This document shows positions 25,738 through 34,488 of a DNA stretch of 64,000 bases, one piece after another. A program made the translations under genes and the position numbers. The stretch spans positions 496,001 to 560,000 of the forward strand of contig NZ_CP046916.1 of the NCBI RefSeq assembly GCF_009789675.1, written 5' to 3'. Under the pieces are notes generated by a model. The model was not told the origin of the DNA and searched no databases. It saw only the letters and a list, made by a program, of their open reading frames with translations. Numbering within the stretch: the first letter of the stretch is position 1; the number at the start of each line of letters is the position of its first letter. This DNA comes from Paraburkholderia acidisoli (GTDB lineage Bacteria > Pseudomonadota > Gammaproteobacteria > Burkholderiales > Burkholderiaceae).

Positions 25738-26799
25738 ATGCGTCGAGGATTGATCGGCTGGGACCATGACGAAGTCGCGCCCGCCGTGCTGGAGCGCCGT
25801 GTGCAGCGCGTGCAGCAGGCCATGCGCGAGCAGAACATCGACGCGATACTGGCGTACACGTCGTTCGCGCAGCCTTCGGCGGTGCAGTGGCTCACGCATT
25901 TCGTGCCGTACTGGAGCGAGGCGCTCGCGGTGCTCACGCGCGAAGGACAACCCACGCTGCTCGCGTCGCTCACGCAGCGCGTGCATCCGTGGATTCGCGA
26001 GGTCTCGCATCTCGCGGACGTGAAGGTGGCGCCGCGTCTGGGCGATAAAACGGTCGAGGTGCTGCGCGAGGCGTTCGGCCAAAGCGGTTTTCGCATGGGT
26101 GTGATCGGGCTCGATACGCTGCCGTGGTCGGTGGGCGGTGCGTTGATTCACGCGTTCGGCGCCGACGCAATCGCCGATGCGAGCGAGTTGTACGCCGCGC
26201 TGCGCCAGCCCGCCGACGAAGCGGAAATCGCGCTCGCCCGCAGGGCGATCGTTATCGGCACACAGGCAATGGCGCAGATTCCCGCCGATGCGACTCGCGC
26301 GTCCGATGTGCTTTCGGCCGTCGATCGCGCAGCGCGCTGGGCGGGTGCGGAGGAAGTGCTGCTGCGCATCGCGCCTGATTATCGCGACGATGCACCGTTG
26401 CGGCGCATGGAAAGCGACGCGCCGCTCGGCGAACGTTACGCGCTCGAAATCTCGGTGGCGTACAAGGGCGCGTGGGTGCGTCTGGCGCGTTGCTTCGGGC
26501 AGGTTCGCGCGGATCGTTATGCGCAACTGGATGCGTGGTTCGCGGCAGCGGCGGCTCGTTTCGAGCCAGCACGCGCGTTGCCCGCGCCGCCTGAAGGCGA
26601 AGTGAAAGCGTGGACCTTCGAGGCGTGTTCGGGCGTCTATCCGCTTGAGGTTGTCGCCACGCAAAGGGACGTCAGCGAAGCTTGTGCGCCCGGTACGCTC
26701 GGCACCTTGAGCGTCGAATGCGCACTCGCGGACGGTCCGTGGCGCGCAAGTGCGACACTGTTGACGGGCAGCGGAATCGTTGCTCCCGCAACGGTATGA
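25738..26799 (+). CDS. Degenerate M24/creatinase-like protein
   Basis: A 353-residue protein whose N-terminal two thirds resemble the creatinase-type N-domain (ERRVQRVQQAMREQNIDAIL, then HFVPYWSEALAVL), while the C-terminal part keeps only the start of the pita-bread domain (PLGERYALEISVAYKGAWV) and shows none of the M24 metal residues. It may be a non-catalytic partner of the preceding protein or a diverged enzyme. GGGAG at 25726-25730 lies 7 bases before ATG 25738, fixing the start. Its stop overlaps the start of the MmgE/PrpD gene (ATGA). I do not recognise a specific function. Confidence 0.72.
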   Translation: MRRGLIGWDHDEVAPAVLERRVQRVQQAMREQNIDAILAYTSFAQPSAVQWLTHFVPYWSEALAVLTREGQPTLLASLTQRVHPWIREVSHLADVKVAPRLGDKTVEVLREAFGQSGFRMGVIGLDTLPWSVGGALIHAFGADAIADASELYAALRQPADEAEIALARRAIVIGTQAMAQIPADATRASDVLSAVDRAARWAGAEEVLLRIAPDYRDDAPLRRMESDAPLGERYALEISVAYKGAWVRLARCFGQVRADRYAQLDAWFAAAAARFEPARALPAPPEGEVKAWTFEACSGVYPLEVVATQRDVSEACAPGTLGTLSVECALADGPWRASATLLTGSGIVAPATV

Positions 26800-28124
26800 C
26801 GGCCATGGACGAAGGCATTCTCGCGCGGTGGGCGGCGTTCGCCGTGCATGCCTCGGCGCCGGATCGCGCGGCCACGTCGCGTCAGCTTGCCGATACGACG
26901 ATCGCGCTGCTGGCCGGCGCGCGCACGGCGGACGGCGAGGCGCTCGCGCAGTTCGCGCAGGCAACGGCCGAGGGCGGTACGCTCGCGCTCGCGGCCACGC
27001 TGGCGGCGACGATCCGTTTGACCGAACTCGACGATATCCATCGGCCGAGCGCGGTCACCGCGAGCGCCATCGTCGTGCCGGCGGCGCTCGCGTTCGGCGC
27101 GCCACGGCCCGAAGCGTCGCGTCTGGCCGATGCGCTGCACGTGGGCGAGGAACTGGCGATCCGGCTCGCGATGGCGCTCGGCGGCGCGCGCATGCTGGCG
27201 CGCGGCTGGTGGCCGTCGCTTACGGTTGCGCCCTTGGGCGCGGCGGCAACGGCAGGCAGAATGCTGAATCTCGGCGAACGCGAGATGCAGCACGCGCTGG
27301 CCCTCGCGCTCGCGCAGACGCCGCCGCCCATCGGCCGCACGCCGGCGGTGCAGCCGGGCCGCTGGCTGCTGTTCGGCGCAGCGGTGCGTGCCGGGTGCCT
27401 CGCGGCGCTGGCGGCGCAGCGCGGGTTTCATGCCGATACGGCGCTGCTCGACGCGAACTGGCTGCATCGGTTCGATCCGGCAGCGGAGCACGCGCACTGG
27501 CTCGACGCCGGTTTGCCGGGCAACGTGCGCGCGCAAACGAGCGTGAAGCCGCATCCGGGCGCGAAGCAGACGATGGCCGCCATCGCCGGATTGCAGCAAT
27601 TGATGGTGCGAGGCATTGCGCCGGAGTCGATCGATGCGGTCACGCTGCGTGTGCCGGGCGCTTATGCCGCGATGATCGTGCGCGAAGCACCCGACGCGGG
27701 GCGGCTCGCGAGCTTTGTCAGCGCGCCGGGGCAGCTTGCGCTCGCGGCGTTGTGCCCGCGTGCGCTCGACGATGCCGACCGTTCATCGGTTGCGTGGTCG
27801 CCGGCGAGGCTCGATTTCGCGCGCGGAGTGACAGTCAGCGCCGACGCTTCGCTCGACGCGCTGTATCCGCATAAATGGCCCGCGCACGTGAGCGTGAGCG
27901 CCAACGGCGAGCGGCATGAGATCGACGTGTCGGACGGTCCCGGCGATCCTGATCTGCCGTTCGATGCGAACGCGATACGCGGAAAAGCGGAGCGCCTCGT
28001 CGTGGCGCATGCAGACCGGCAATGGGTGGACGTGGCGGCAGCGGCGGCCACCGACGCCGACGCATTGCGCGCGCTGCAAGAGTGGGCCGTACGGCGCTTC
28101 GGCACGCACGCGGACCCGCCTTGA
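26796..28124 (+). CDS. MmgE/PrpD family protein (cluster A)
   Basis: A 442-residue protein of the MmgE/PrpD fold, which includes 2-methylcitrate dehydratase, cis-aconitate decarboxylase and iminodisuccinate epimerase. Recognisable are the helical first domain (ADTTIALLAGARTADGEAL), ALHVGEELAIRLAMALGG, the internal GRMLNLGEREMQHALALAL segment and the VKPHPGAKQTMAAI block, a variant of the family's KxxPSC/H region. The sequence is more divergent than the second copy at 36289-37650. The ATG overlaps the stop of the M24-like gene. In this operon it may dehydrate, epimerise or decarboxylate the acid left after ring opening. Confidence 0.8.
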   Translation: MTAMDEGILARWAAFAVHASAPDRAATSRQLADTTIALLAGARTADGEALAQFAQATAEGGTLALAATLAATIRLTELDDIHRPSAVTASAIVVPAALAFGAPRPEASRLADALHVGEELAIRLAMALGGARMLARGWWPSLTVAPLGAAATAGRMLNLGEREMQHALALALAQTPPPIGRTPAVQPGRWLLFGAAVRAGCLAALAAQRGFHADTALLDANWLHRFDPAAEHAHWLDAGLPGNVRAQTSVKPHPGAKQTMAAIAGLQQLMVRGIAPESIDAVTLRVPGAYAAMIVREAPDAGRLASFVSAPGQLALAALCPRALDDADRSSVAWSPARLDFARGVTVSADASLDALYPHKWPAHVSVSANGERHEIDVSDGPGDPDLPFDANAIRGKAERLVVAHADRQWVDVAAAAATDADALRALQEWAVRRFGTHADPP

Positions 28125-28187
28125 GCGTCGCGCAGGGTGCCCCACGGATTCAAGAAAAACGGTACGCAGAGACCATTGGAGGAAGAC

Positions 28188-29525
28188 ATGAGCAGTACGA
28201 CGGACGTCGACAAATTTCTCGGGCAACAGCCGCTCAGGTGGCTGCATGTATTCATCGTGCTGATGCTCGCCGCCGCGATCCTGATCGACGGTTACGACAT
28301 TTTCATGGTGGGGCTGATCTTGCCCGTACTCGCGCACGGCCTGCACGTGCGGCCCGCCGATCTCACCCAGGTGTTCGTGCTGCAACAGCTTGCGCTGCTG
28401 ATCGGCACGCTTGCTTCGGGGCCGCTGCTCGACCGCTTCGGCCGCCGGCGCGTGATGCTCGTCGCCATGCCGATCTTCGCGTTGCTCACCATCGCGACTT
28501 CGCAGGTGACGACCGTGTTCGAACTCGTGGCCATGCGCTTCGTGGCGGCGCTGTTTTTCAGTTCGCTGATTCCTTCCGTCATTACGCTTGCCGCCGAATT
28601 CGCTCCGGCGAAATATCGCGCAGCGGCGGTTTCGGTCGTGTTTTGCGGCTATGCGGGCGGCAATCTGATCGGCGCGAGCGTGCAGGCGTGGATCCTGCCG
28701 TTCGGCTGGCAGGCGGCGTTCTGGGTGGGCGGCGTACTGCCGCTCGTGGCGGCGGTCGTGATCGCCGTCTGGATGCCCGAATCCGTGCAGTTTCGCGCGT
28801 TGCGCAATCCGCACGATCCGTCCATTGCGGGCACGCTGCGGCGCTTCGATCCTTCGTTCGAAGCGGGCGAGAATCATCGCTACGATTCGCGGCGTTCGGA
28901 AAAGCAGGGCGCGCGCGTCTCGCCGTTCGAACTGCTGAGGAGCGGCCGCACCGTCGCGACGCTGCTGCTGTGGATGGCGTATCTCGCCACCGGCATTTTC
29001 AGCTACATGAACAACTCGTGGACGACCACGCTCCTGCACACCACGCGCGCCATGCCAATGCAGCATATTGCGGGCTTGATGGCGATGAGTTCGATCGCGG
29101 GTGTGATCGGCACCGCGACGAGCGGCTTTGTGATGGACCGCTTTGGCGCGGCCAAAGTGGTGCCCGCGTATCTGTGCGGCGCTGCCGTGGCCGTGGCGGT
29201 GATCGCATCGATCGACGTGTATTCGGTTTGGGCGGGCTTGGCTTTCGCGGTGCTCGGGTTCCTCTACAACGGCGGCTGGGGCACGCTCAACGCGTTGTGT
29301 TCGTCGATCTCGCCGCCGGAATTGCGCGCGACGGGCGTGGCGTGGGCGCAGGGTGCGGGCAAGATCGGCGGCATGATCGGTCCGGCGATCGGCGGTGCGC
29401 TCGTCGGCGCGGGCTGGGATTTCTCACCCGTGCTGATGGTGGCCGCAGGCTTCGAGTTGATCTCGGGGCTCGCGGTGGTCGTGCTGCTCATGCGGCGCAA
29501 GTCGCTGGTGCCAGTGCAGGCTTGA
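28188..29525 (+). CDS. MFS transporter, aromatic-acid:H+ symporter-like
   Basis: A 445-residue inner-membrane carrier with 12 predicted spans. The DGYDIFMVGLILPVL motif in span 1, the loop 2-3 motif GPLLDRFGRRRVML and WMPESVQFRALRNP after span 6 match the AAHS/sialate type of major facilitator, which import organic acids with protons. GGAGGA at 28178-28183 sits 4 bases before ATG 28188, deciding the start. It follows the MmgE/PrpD gene by 63 bases and precedes a porin, so it probably imports the substrate of cluster A. Confidence 0.9.
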   Translation: MSSTTDVDKFLGQQPLRWLHVFIVLMLAAAILIDGYDIFMVGLILPVLAHGLHVRPADLTQVFVLQQLALLIGTLASGPLLDRFGRRRVMLVAMPIFALLTIATSQVTTVFELVAMRFVAALFFSSLIPSVITLAAEFAPAKYRAAAVSVVFCGYAGGNLIGASVQAWILPFGWQAAFWVGGVLPLVAAVVIAVWMPESVQFRALRNPHDPSIAGTLRRFDPSFEAGENHRYDSRRSEKQGARVSPFELLRSGRTVATLLLWMAYLATGIFSYMNNSWTTTLLHTTRAMPMQHIAGLMAMSSIAGVIGTATSGFVMDRFGAAKVVPAYLCGAAVAVAVIASIDVYSVWAGLAFAVLGFLYNGGWGTLNALCSSISPPELRATGVAWAQGAGKIGGMIGPAIGGALVGAGWDFSPVLMVAAGFELISGLAVVVLLMRRKSLVPVQA

Positions 29526-29533
29526 GGGCGGCT

Positions 29534-29562
29534 ACGGTCTGCCGGCTCGCACGGCAGACCGT
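29534..29562 (+). terminator. Strong hairpin after MFS gene
   Basis: Perfect 11-base arms ACGGTCTGCCG / CGGCAGACCGT with a 7-base loop, starting 8 bases after the MFS stop. A long U-tract is absent. The hairpin separates the hyu operon from the porin gene and could be an attenuating terminator or an mRNA-stabilising 3' stem. Confidence 0.6.
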
Positions 29563-29636
29563 CAAATCACGCCGAATGGGTGTGGAAAATTATCAGGATG
29601 ACGAAGTAAATACCAGAATCACAACAGGAGACACAG

Positions 29637-30845
29637 ATGAAAAAAACGACCTCGCGCGTCGCGCTCTCGGTCGCCGCGCTCGCGGCGGCGACGCCCGCGT
29701 TCGCACAGAGCACCGTGACGCTGTTTGGTATTGTCGATAGCGGTCTTTCGTACGGCAACAGCCAGACCACGCTCGGCTCTAACAGTAACGGTCACTCGGC
29801 GGTGCGCGCGACTTCGGGCGTGTGGATTGGCAGCCGCCTCGGCTTTCACGGGATCGAGGACCTCGGCGCGGGCAACCATGCGATCTTCTGGCTCGAATCC
29901 GGCTTCACGATGTATAACGGCGGCCTCTCGCTGGGCGGTATTTTCGGGCGGCAAGCGTACGTGGGTCTCGGCAACGACCACTACGGCACGGTCACGGCAG
30001 GCCGCCAGTACACGCCGTATTACCTGCTGCTGTTTCCCTACGCGCAGATCAAATACCTGACCGGCGGTGTGGGCGCGCACCCCGGCGATATCGACGGTTT
30101 CGACACGACGTATCGCGTGAATAATGCACTCGTCTATACGTCGCCGAATCTGAACGGACTCACGTTCAGTGCGTTATACGGCTTTGGCGGCGTGGCGGGT
30201 GCGTTCAATCGCGGGTCGGCGTGGAGCGGTGCGGTTCAGTACGCACATGGACCGTTCGGCATCGCGGCGGGCATTTTTCGCATGAACAATGCGACGCCGG
30301 GCGGTGGCGCGTGGGGCACGGATTCCACCGTGAATTCCGCGGGCCTGCCGGGCATTTCCACCGTCAACAACGGCTATCAGACGGCAGCAGCGCAGCAGCG
30401 TATTGCCGTAACAACGGGATACGACATCACGTCGACGGTGGGCGTGAACGCGTCGTACTCGAACGTGCAATACATCTCGGGCATTGCGTCGAGTTTCCAC
30501 GACACCGAAATCTTCAACGTATTCGGCGGTCTCGTGCATTGGGCGGCCACGCCCGCGCTCACGTTCTCGGCGGGCTACAACTACACGAAGGCGTCGGACG
30601 CGAACGGCATCACCGATGGCGCGCGCTATCACGAAGTGACGGTCGCCGAGTCTTACACGCTTTCGAAGCGCACGTTGCTTTACGCATTGCAGGGCTATAC
30701 GCGTGCGTTGGGCCAGACGCTCGGCACGGCGGGCAGCGGCCATGTCGTCAATGCGACCGCGACCGTGGGCGACGGATTCAACGCCACGCCGTCGTCCACG
30801 GGCAAGCAGTTTGTGGTCGCCGTGGGTCTGGTCAACAAGTTTTAG
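29637..30845 (+). CDS. Outer-membrane porin (Burkholderia OmpC-type), cluster A
   Basis: A 402-residue trimeric porin of the Gram-negative porin_4 family. A signal peptide covers residues 1-23 (ends TPAFA), the first strand is QSTVTLFGIVDSGLSYG, the FGRQAYVGL block starts the third strand pair, and the chain ends with VVAVGLVNKF, a C-terminal aromatic residue as needed for barrel assembly. AGGAG lies 8-9 bases before ATG. As the last gene of cluster A it probably admits the same substrate as the MFS carrier, although it may have its own promoter between the hairpin at 29534-29562 and its start. Confidence 0.93.
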   Translation: MKKTTSRVALSVAALAAATPAFAQSTVTLFGIVDSGLSYGNSQTTLGSNSNGHSAVRATSGVWIGSRLGFHGIEDLGAGNHAIFWLESGFTMYNGGLSLGGIFGRQAYVGLGNDHYGTVTAGRQYTPYYLLLFPYAQIKYLTGGVGAHPGDIDGFDTTYRVNNALVYTSPNLNGLTFSALYGFGGVAGAFNRGSAWSGAVQYAHGPFGIAAGIFRMNNATPGGGAWGTDSTVNSAGLPGISTVNNGYQTAAAQQRIAVTTGYDITSTVGVNASYSNVQYISGIASSFHDTEIFNVFGGLVHWAATPALTFSAGYNYTKASDANGITDGARYHEVTVAESYTLSKRTLLYALQGYTRALGQTLGTAGSGHVVNATATVGDGFNATPSSTGKQFVVAVGLVNKF

Positions 30846-30982
30846 TATTGCGCCTCGATTCGCCCCGGATGTTACGCCGCGACGCACCTCAATAAGCTCG
30901 ACTTGAGCGCTTGTCTCACGTCGAGTCAGGCAAGCCGGTTTTGACCAACGAAAAGGTCGCACCGGTGTGATCGATCGAATCC

Positions 30983-31014
30983 CGGCAGAGCGCGACTGTT
31001 AGCGCGCTCTGCCG
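30983..31014. terminator. Bidirectional hairpin between convergent porin and MFS genes
   Basis: Perfect 12-base arms CGGCAGAGCGCG / CGCGCTCTGCCG around an 8-base loop in the 275-base gap between the porin (ends 30845) and the minus-strand MFS gene (ends 31121). Its symmetry would serve both transcripts. No U-run follows on either side. It marks the border between clusters A and B. Confidence 0.65.
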
Positions 31015-31120
31015 TCTCGTGAGGTACCGCCGTCCCGAATAAAACCGCCTTTGAAAGCGCTGGATCGCGCCAGCGTACCGAAGGCATGAGACGCTCGGAG
31101 AGCGGCACCGGCAACCTGGA

Positions 31121-32440
31121 TCAATCGGTCGCTTTCGGGCCGAAGAACGTCGCCAGCATAGCGAAGCCGCCGGAGATAACGAGGGGAATCGCGAAGTAGC
31201 CAAACGTCGTGGACAGCGGGGTCTTCGCCGCAAGCAGTGCGCCGCCGATCATCGGTCCGAGGATGGCGCCGAAGCGGCCAAAGCCACCGGCCCAGCCAAT
31301 GCCGGAACTACGGAGACGCACGGGATAGATCAGCGCCGCGAGCGAGTAGAAACCGCTGAATCCGCCCATCAGCGTGAAGCCCATGCCGAACGCCGTAAGC
31401 AGCGTTGCCGCAAGCGGCATGTGATGAACGAACAGCATCATCATGCCCGAGCAGACGAAGAAGAACAGGGCGATCAACTTGCCGATGTCGCGACGGATCG
31501 CCAGGTAGCCGATGATCACGTCGCCGAATACGCCGCCGAGGTTGGTCAGGCTGCCCGCCCAGATCGCGTTGGATTGGCTCAGGCCGGCCATCACCGAAAT
31601 CTTGGGAATCCAGCTCATCAGGAAGTACAGCACGCCGTAGCTCAGGAATGTCGCGATCCACAGCGCAATGGTGCCCTTGAACAGCTCGGCGCTGAACAGA
31701 TCTTTGGGCTTCGGCAGATTGCCTTTCTGTTCCCGCGCGGGCAGTGCGGTGATCGGCTGCATACCCAGGCGCGCACGCAGGGCGTTCGAGCGCTGCAGCG
31801 CATTCTTCGGTTGACGCGATTCGAGGAAGGCGATCGACTCCGGCAGTGCGATCCACACGACAGGCAGCAGAACGAGCGTGATGATTGCCGCGCCGAGCAT
31901 GGTCGCTTGCCAGCCGAAGGCCGGGATAGCGAAAATCGCGGCGATACCGGTCAGCACGGCGCCAACGGGATAGCCCGCCTGGAAGAAACCGACTGCAAGG
32001 CTGCGGCGGCCCGGCGGCGCGTATTCGCTAACCAGTGCGCCGACCGAAGCCAGCAGCGTACCCAGACCCAGCCCGGTCAACACGCGCATGGCGGAGAAGA
32101 CAGTGAGATCGTGGGTCAGGCCCGATCCCAGCGAACCGAGTGTCATCAGCACCAGGGCCAGCAGAATGATGGGGCGGCGACCCCACGAGTCGGCGAAGGG
32201 CGCAACGACGATACAGCCGAGAACCATACCGGTCATGCCCGCCGAAAATACGACGCCGAGCTGGGCCAGACTGATGTGCCAGTCCGACGCCATGGCCGGC
32301 GCGATATAGGACACGATGAGCAGGTCCATGCCATCCAGACCGTTCATGACCGTACAGAGAATGACGACGGCAATCTGCAGCGCCATCCATTTCACCGTTT
32401 TGCTCCCCTGTGCGGACGGGGATTCTGCAACGTAGCTCAT
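31121..32440 (-). CDS. MFS transporter, AAHS family-like (cluster B)
   Basis: A 439-residue carrier with 12 hydrophobic spans. The first span carries LDGMDLLIVSYIAPAM, loop 2-3 has ADSWGRRPIILLALV, and there is RSLAVGFFQAGYPVG in span 5, all typical of aromatic- and organic-acid proton symporters. ATG 32440 is chosen because AAGGAAG lies 5 bases upstream; an earlier in-frame ATG lies before that site. It is the last gene of the minus-strand half of cluster B, with a 263-base leader that holds an inverted-repeat pair, so it may also have its own promoter. It probably imports the cluster B substrate. Confidence 0.92.
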   Translation of the reverse strand: MSYVAESPSAQGSKTVKWMALQIAVVILCTVMNGLDGMDLLIVSYIAPAMASDWHISLAQLGVVFSAGMTGMVLGCIVVAPFADSWGRRPIILLALVLMTLGSLGSGLTHDLTVFSAMRVLTGLGLGTLLASVGALVSEYAPPGRRSLAVGFFQAGYPVGAVLTGIAAIFAIPAFGWQATMLGAAIITLVLLPVVWIALPESIAFLESRQPKNALQRSNALRARLGMQPITALPAREQKGNLPKPKDLFSAELFKGTIALWIATFLSYGVLYFLMSWIPKISVMAGLSQSNAIWAGSLTNLGGVFGDVIIGYLAIRRDIGKLIALFFFVCSGMMMLFVHHMPLAATLLTAFGMGFTLMGGFSGFYSLAALIYPVRLRSSGIGWAGGFGRFGAILGPMIGGALLAAKTPLSTTFGYFAIPLVISGGFAMLATFFGPKATD

Positions 32441-32493
32441 AAAAGCTTCCTTCAAGATTGTTATTTAATTCACCTGTACGACACGGTGCAGCC

Positions 32494-32561
32494 AACGATC
32501 AACGGGTCAACCCCTTGCATTCGTTTCTTGTCCACGTTCGGCAAGGGTTGCATTGATCGTT
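32494..32561. promoter_or_regulatory. Distant inverted repeat AACGATCAA ... TTGATCGTT upstream of MFS gene
   Basis: Two perfectly complementary 9-base elements, 32494-32502 and 32553-32561, lie 50 bases apart in the leader between the racemase-fold gene and the MFS gene. The spacing of about 59 bases centre to centre is near five to six helical turns, compatible with two half-operators or with a looped mRNA stem. Function is inferred only. Confidence 0.3.
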
Positions 32562-32703
32562 CGTCTCCTTCTCTGCATCCGTCAGGTAACGATCGCAGCG
32601 ATCAAGGATTCTGGCGACAACTCGGGTGACGCTAGTCGTTCAATTTCCGAAACACATTTTTGATCGGTAATCCTTAATATAAGGCTCGAAAAACTGAAGC
32701 GGC

Positions 32704-33501
32704 TCAGCGGCTTCCGCCTGCCAGGCTCTTCGCGCCTGCATCCATCATTGCGCCCAGCATATCCAGACGCGGGTTTTGCGGGCGAGGATATCCGACCGCG
32801 CTGTGCTTGAGATTCAGATCGAGCATGGAAGCCGCGATCTTGTACGAGAGCGGGCCGGGGTTGATGATCGGCACCGGAAGACGCGGCTGAAGCCATGCGT
32901 GCGACTGGTGCATGGTGGTCGAGCCGAGAATCAGGCATTCCGCGCCGTCTTCCTCGATCGCCTTCATGGCGGCTTCCAGAAGGCGCGGATACACCTCGTC
33001 TTCCTTGCCCGACAACAGGCTTTGATTATTGGTCGGCGCTTCGATCGCGCGCACCGACGCGCACTTGTGATGCATGCCGAGTTCGTCCAGCGCCTTCTTG
33101 TACAAGGGCTTCCAGTGGCTCGCCATCGTGAGGATCGAGAACTTGTCGCCCAGCATCAAGGCGGTCAGCATCGAAGCCTTGCCGGGGCCGAATACCGGAA
33201 TATCGAGAACCGAGCGCAGCGCGTGGACGCCCGAATCGCTCATCGTGTCGATACACACGGCATCGTAGCCTTCGTCCTGGGCACGACAACCGGCTTCGAA
33301 ATTGGCCACGTCGGCCAGCACGAAATCGTGATGGCTTGCGTAATTCGCCGGGCCCGACTTGACCGCGCGATATTCGAAGCGGATGTCGTCGCCGAATTGA
33401 AGTCCTTGCAGTTGCGATTCACGCAGCGCAAGATTTTCGCTGCTCATGGCGAACGGCACGACCACCAGAACGCGGCGCACTTTTTTTGCGGATTCAGTCA
33501 T
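32704..33501 (-). CDS. Asp/Glu/hydantoin racemase-fold protein without the catalytic cysteines
   Basis: A 265-residue protein with the two-domain racemase superfamily fold: RRVLVVVPFAMSSENL, then GYDAVCIDTMSDSGVHALR in place of the first cysteine loop, FGPGKASMLTALMLGDKFSILTM, and AECLILGSTTMHQ in place of the GCAGM second cysteine loop. By alignment of the motifs, both catalytic cysteine positions are Thr/Ser here (DT-M-SD and GS-T-TM). Relatives are hydantoin racemase, maleate cis-trans isomerase and arylmalonate decarboxylase. The protein could be a hydroxyl-using variant, a lyase or a binding protein. It sits 54 bases downstream of the first deacetylase-fold hydrolase gene in cluster B. 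Confidence 0.85.
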   Translation of the reverse strand: MTESAKKVRRVLVVVPFAMSSENLALRESQLQGLQFGDDIRFEYRAVKSGPANYASHHDFVLADVANFEAGCRAQDEGYDAVCIDTMSDSGVHALRSVLDIPVFGPGKASMLTALMLGDKFSILTMASHWKPLYKKALDELGMHHKCASVRAIEAPTNNQSLLSGKEDEVYPRLLEAAMKAIEEDGAECLILGSTTMHQSHAWLQPRLPVPIINPGPLSYKIAASMLDLNLKHSAVGYPRPQNPRLDMLGAMMDAGAKSLAGGSR

Positions 33502-33555
33502 GGAAATAGGGGAACGGTAACTTGAAACGCCGGTGCTTCAGCGCACCGGCGTAGT

Positions 33556-34488
33556 TCATCGGGCGGACTGTCCGGCCTTCCAGGCGTCGAGAATTTCGCT
33601 GCCCGTAGCCGACCACACACCGCGATGGCGAGTGATGTGCGCGAGCGCTTCTTCAAGGGCACGAATGCGATACGGCTGACCAATCACCCACGGATGCAGG
33701 GAGATAGCCATGACTCGGCCGTTATCGGCGCTCGATTCCTTGTAGAGAACATCGAACTGGTCGATCAACTGATCGCGGAAGTCGTCCTCGGTGTGATGGT
33801 TCTGAACCAGGATCGTCGCGTCGTCGATGTCGATGGGATGCGGCATCGAGTGAATTTCGCCGGCACGCGTATTCATCGGATACGGCATGTCGTCGTTGAC
33901 CCAGTCGCACACGTAATCGACGCCCGCTTCCTTCAGCAGATCCGGAGTGTTCCATGACTCCGATTTGGCCGGACTCAACCAGCCGCGAACCGGTTGACCC
34001 GAAGCTTTGCGCAGGATATCGAGCGACTTCGCAATCAAACCGCGTTCCTCTTCCTCGCTCATGCCGCCGTGATGCAGATGATCCATGTCGAGGCCGTTGG
34101 CGACGATTTCCCAGCCGCGATCCACGCAGGCTTTCACGAGCGCGGGATAACGCACCGCCACGGCCGCGTTCATGGCGGCGCTGGCCTTGAGCCCGTACTG
34201 TTCGAGCGCTTCCATGATGCGGAAGATACCGACGCGGTTGCCGTAATCGCGCAGCGTGTAGTGGCGAAAGTCGGGGTAAGCCGTTTGCATCGCACCCATC
34301 GGTTTGAACGGCTTGCCCTGCATGTTCAGCGGGAACCATTCGAGAGCCGGGACGATCCAGAGCGCCACACGGTTTTCATTACCCCACTTGACGCCTTGAC
34401 GTTGCGGCAGCATGGACCAGTCGTAACGCTCGTGATCCATACCGTAGCGGCGCAGCGGGTATTCCAGATATTCCTGGTCGAGGCTCAT
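33556..34488 (-). CDS. PuuE-like polysaccharide-deacetylase-fold hydrolase (paralogue 1)
   Basis: A 310-residue protein of the deacetylase-fold amidohydrolases typified by PuuE allantoinase, which opens a cyclic ureide. It has NRVALWIVPALEWFPLN at the first strand, YTLRDYGNRVGIFRIMEAL, WEIVANGLDMDHLHHGGM where the family usually has a S/N-H-G motif, GWLSPAKSES, and SLHPWVIGQPYRIRALEEAL near the C-terminus. The His of SHG is replaced by Asn (ANG), which differs from its neighbour. GGAG lies 7 bases before ATG 34488; the start overlaps the stop of the second paralogue (ATGA). A ring-opening hydrolase for a cyclic amide or imide is the likely role. Confidence 0.85.
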   Translation of the reverse strand: MSLDQEYLEYPLRRYGMDHERYDWSMLPQRQGVKWGNENRVALWIVPALEWFPLNMQGKPFKPMGAMQTAYPDFRHYTLRDYGNRVGIFRIMEALEQYGLKASAAMNAAVAVRYPALVKACVDRGWEIVANGLDMDHLHHGGMSEEEERGLIAKSLDILRKASGQPVRGWLSPAKSESWNTPDLLKEAGVDYVCDWVNDDMPYPMNTRAGEIHSMPHPIDIDDATILVQNHHTEDDFRDQLIDQFDVLYKESSADNGRVMAISLHPWVIGQPYRIRALEEALAHITRHRGVWSATGSEILDAWKAGQSAR

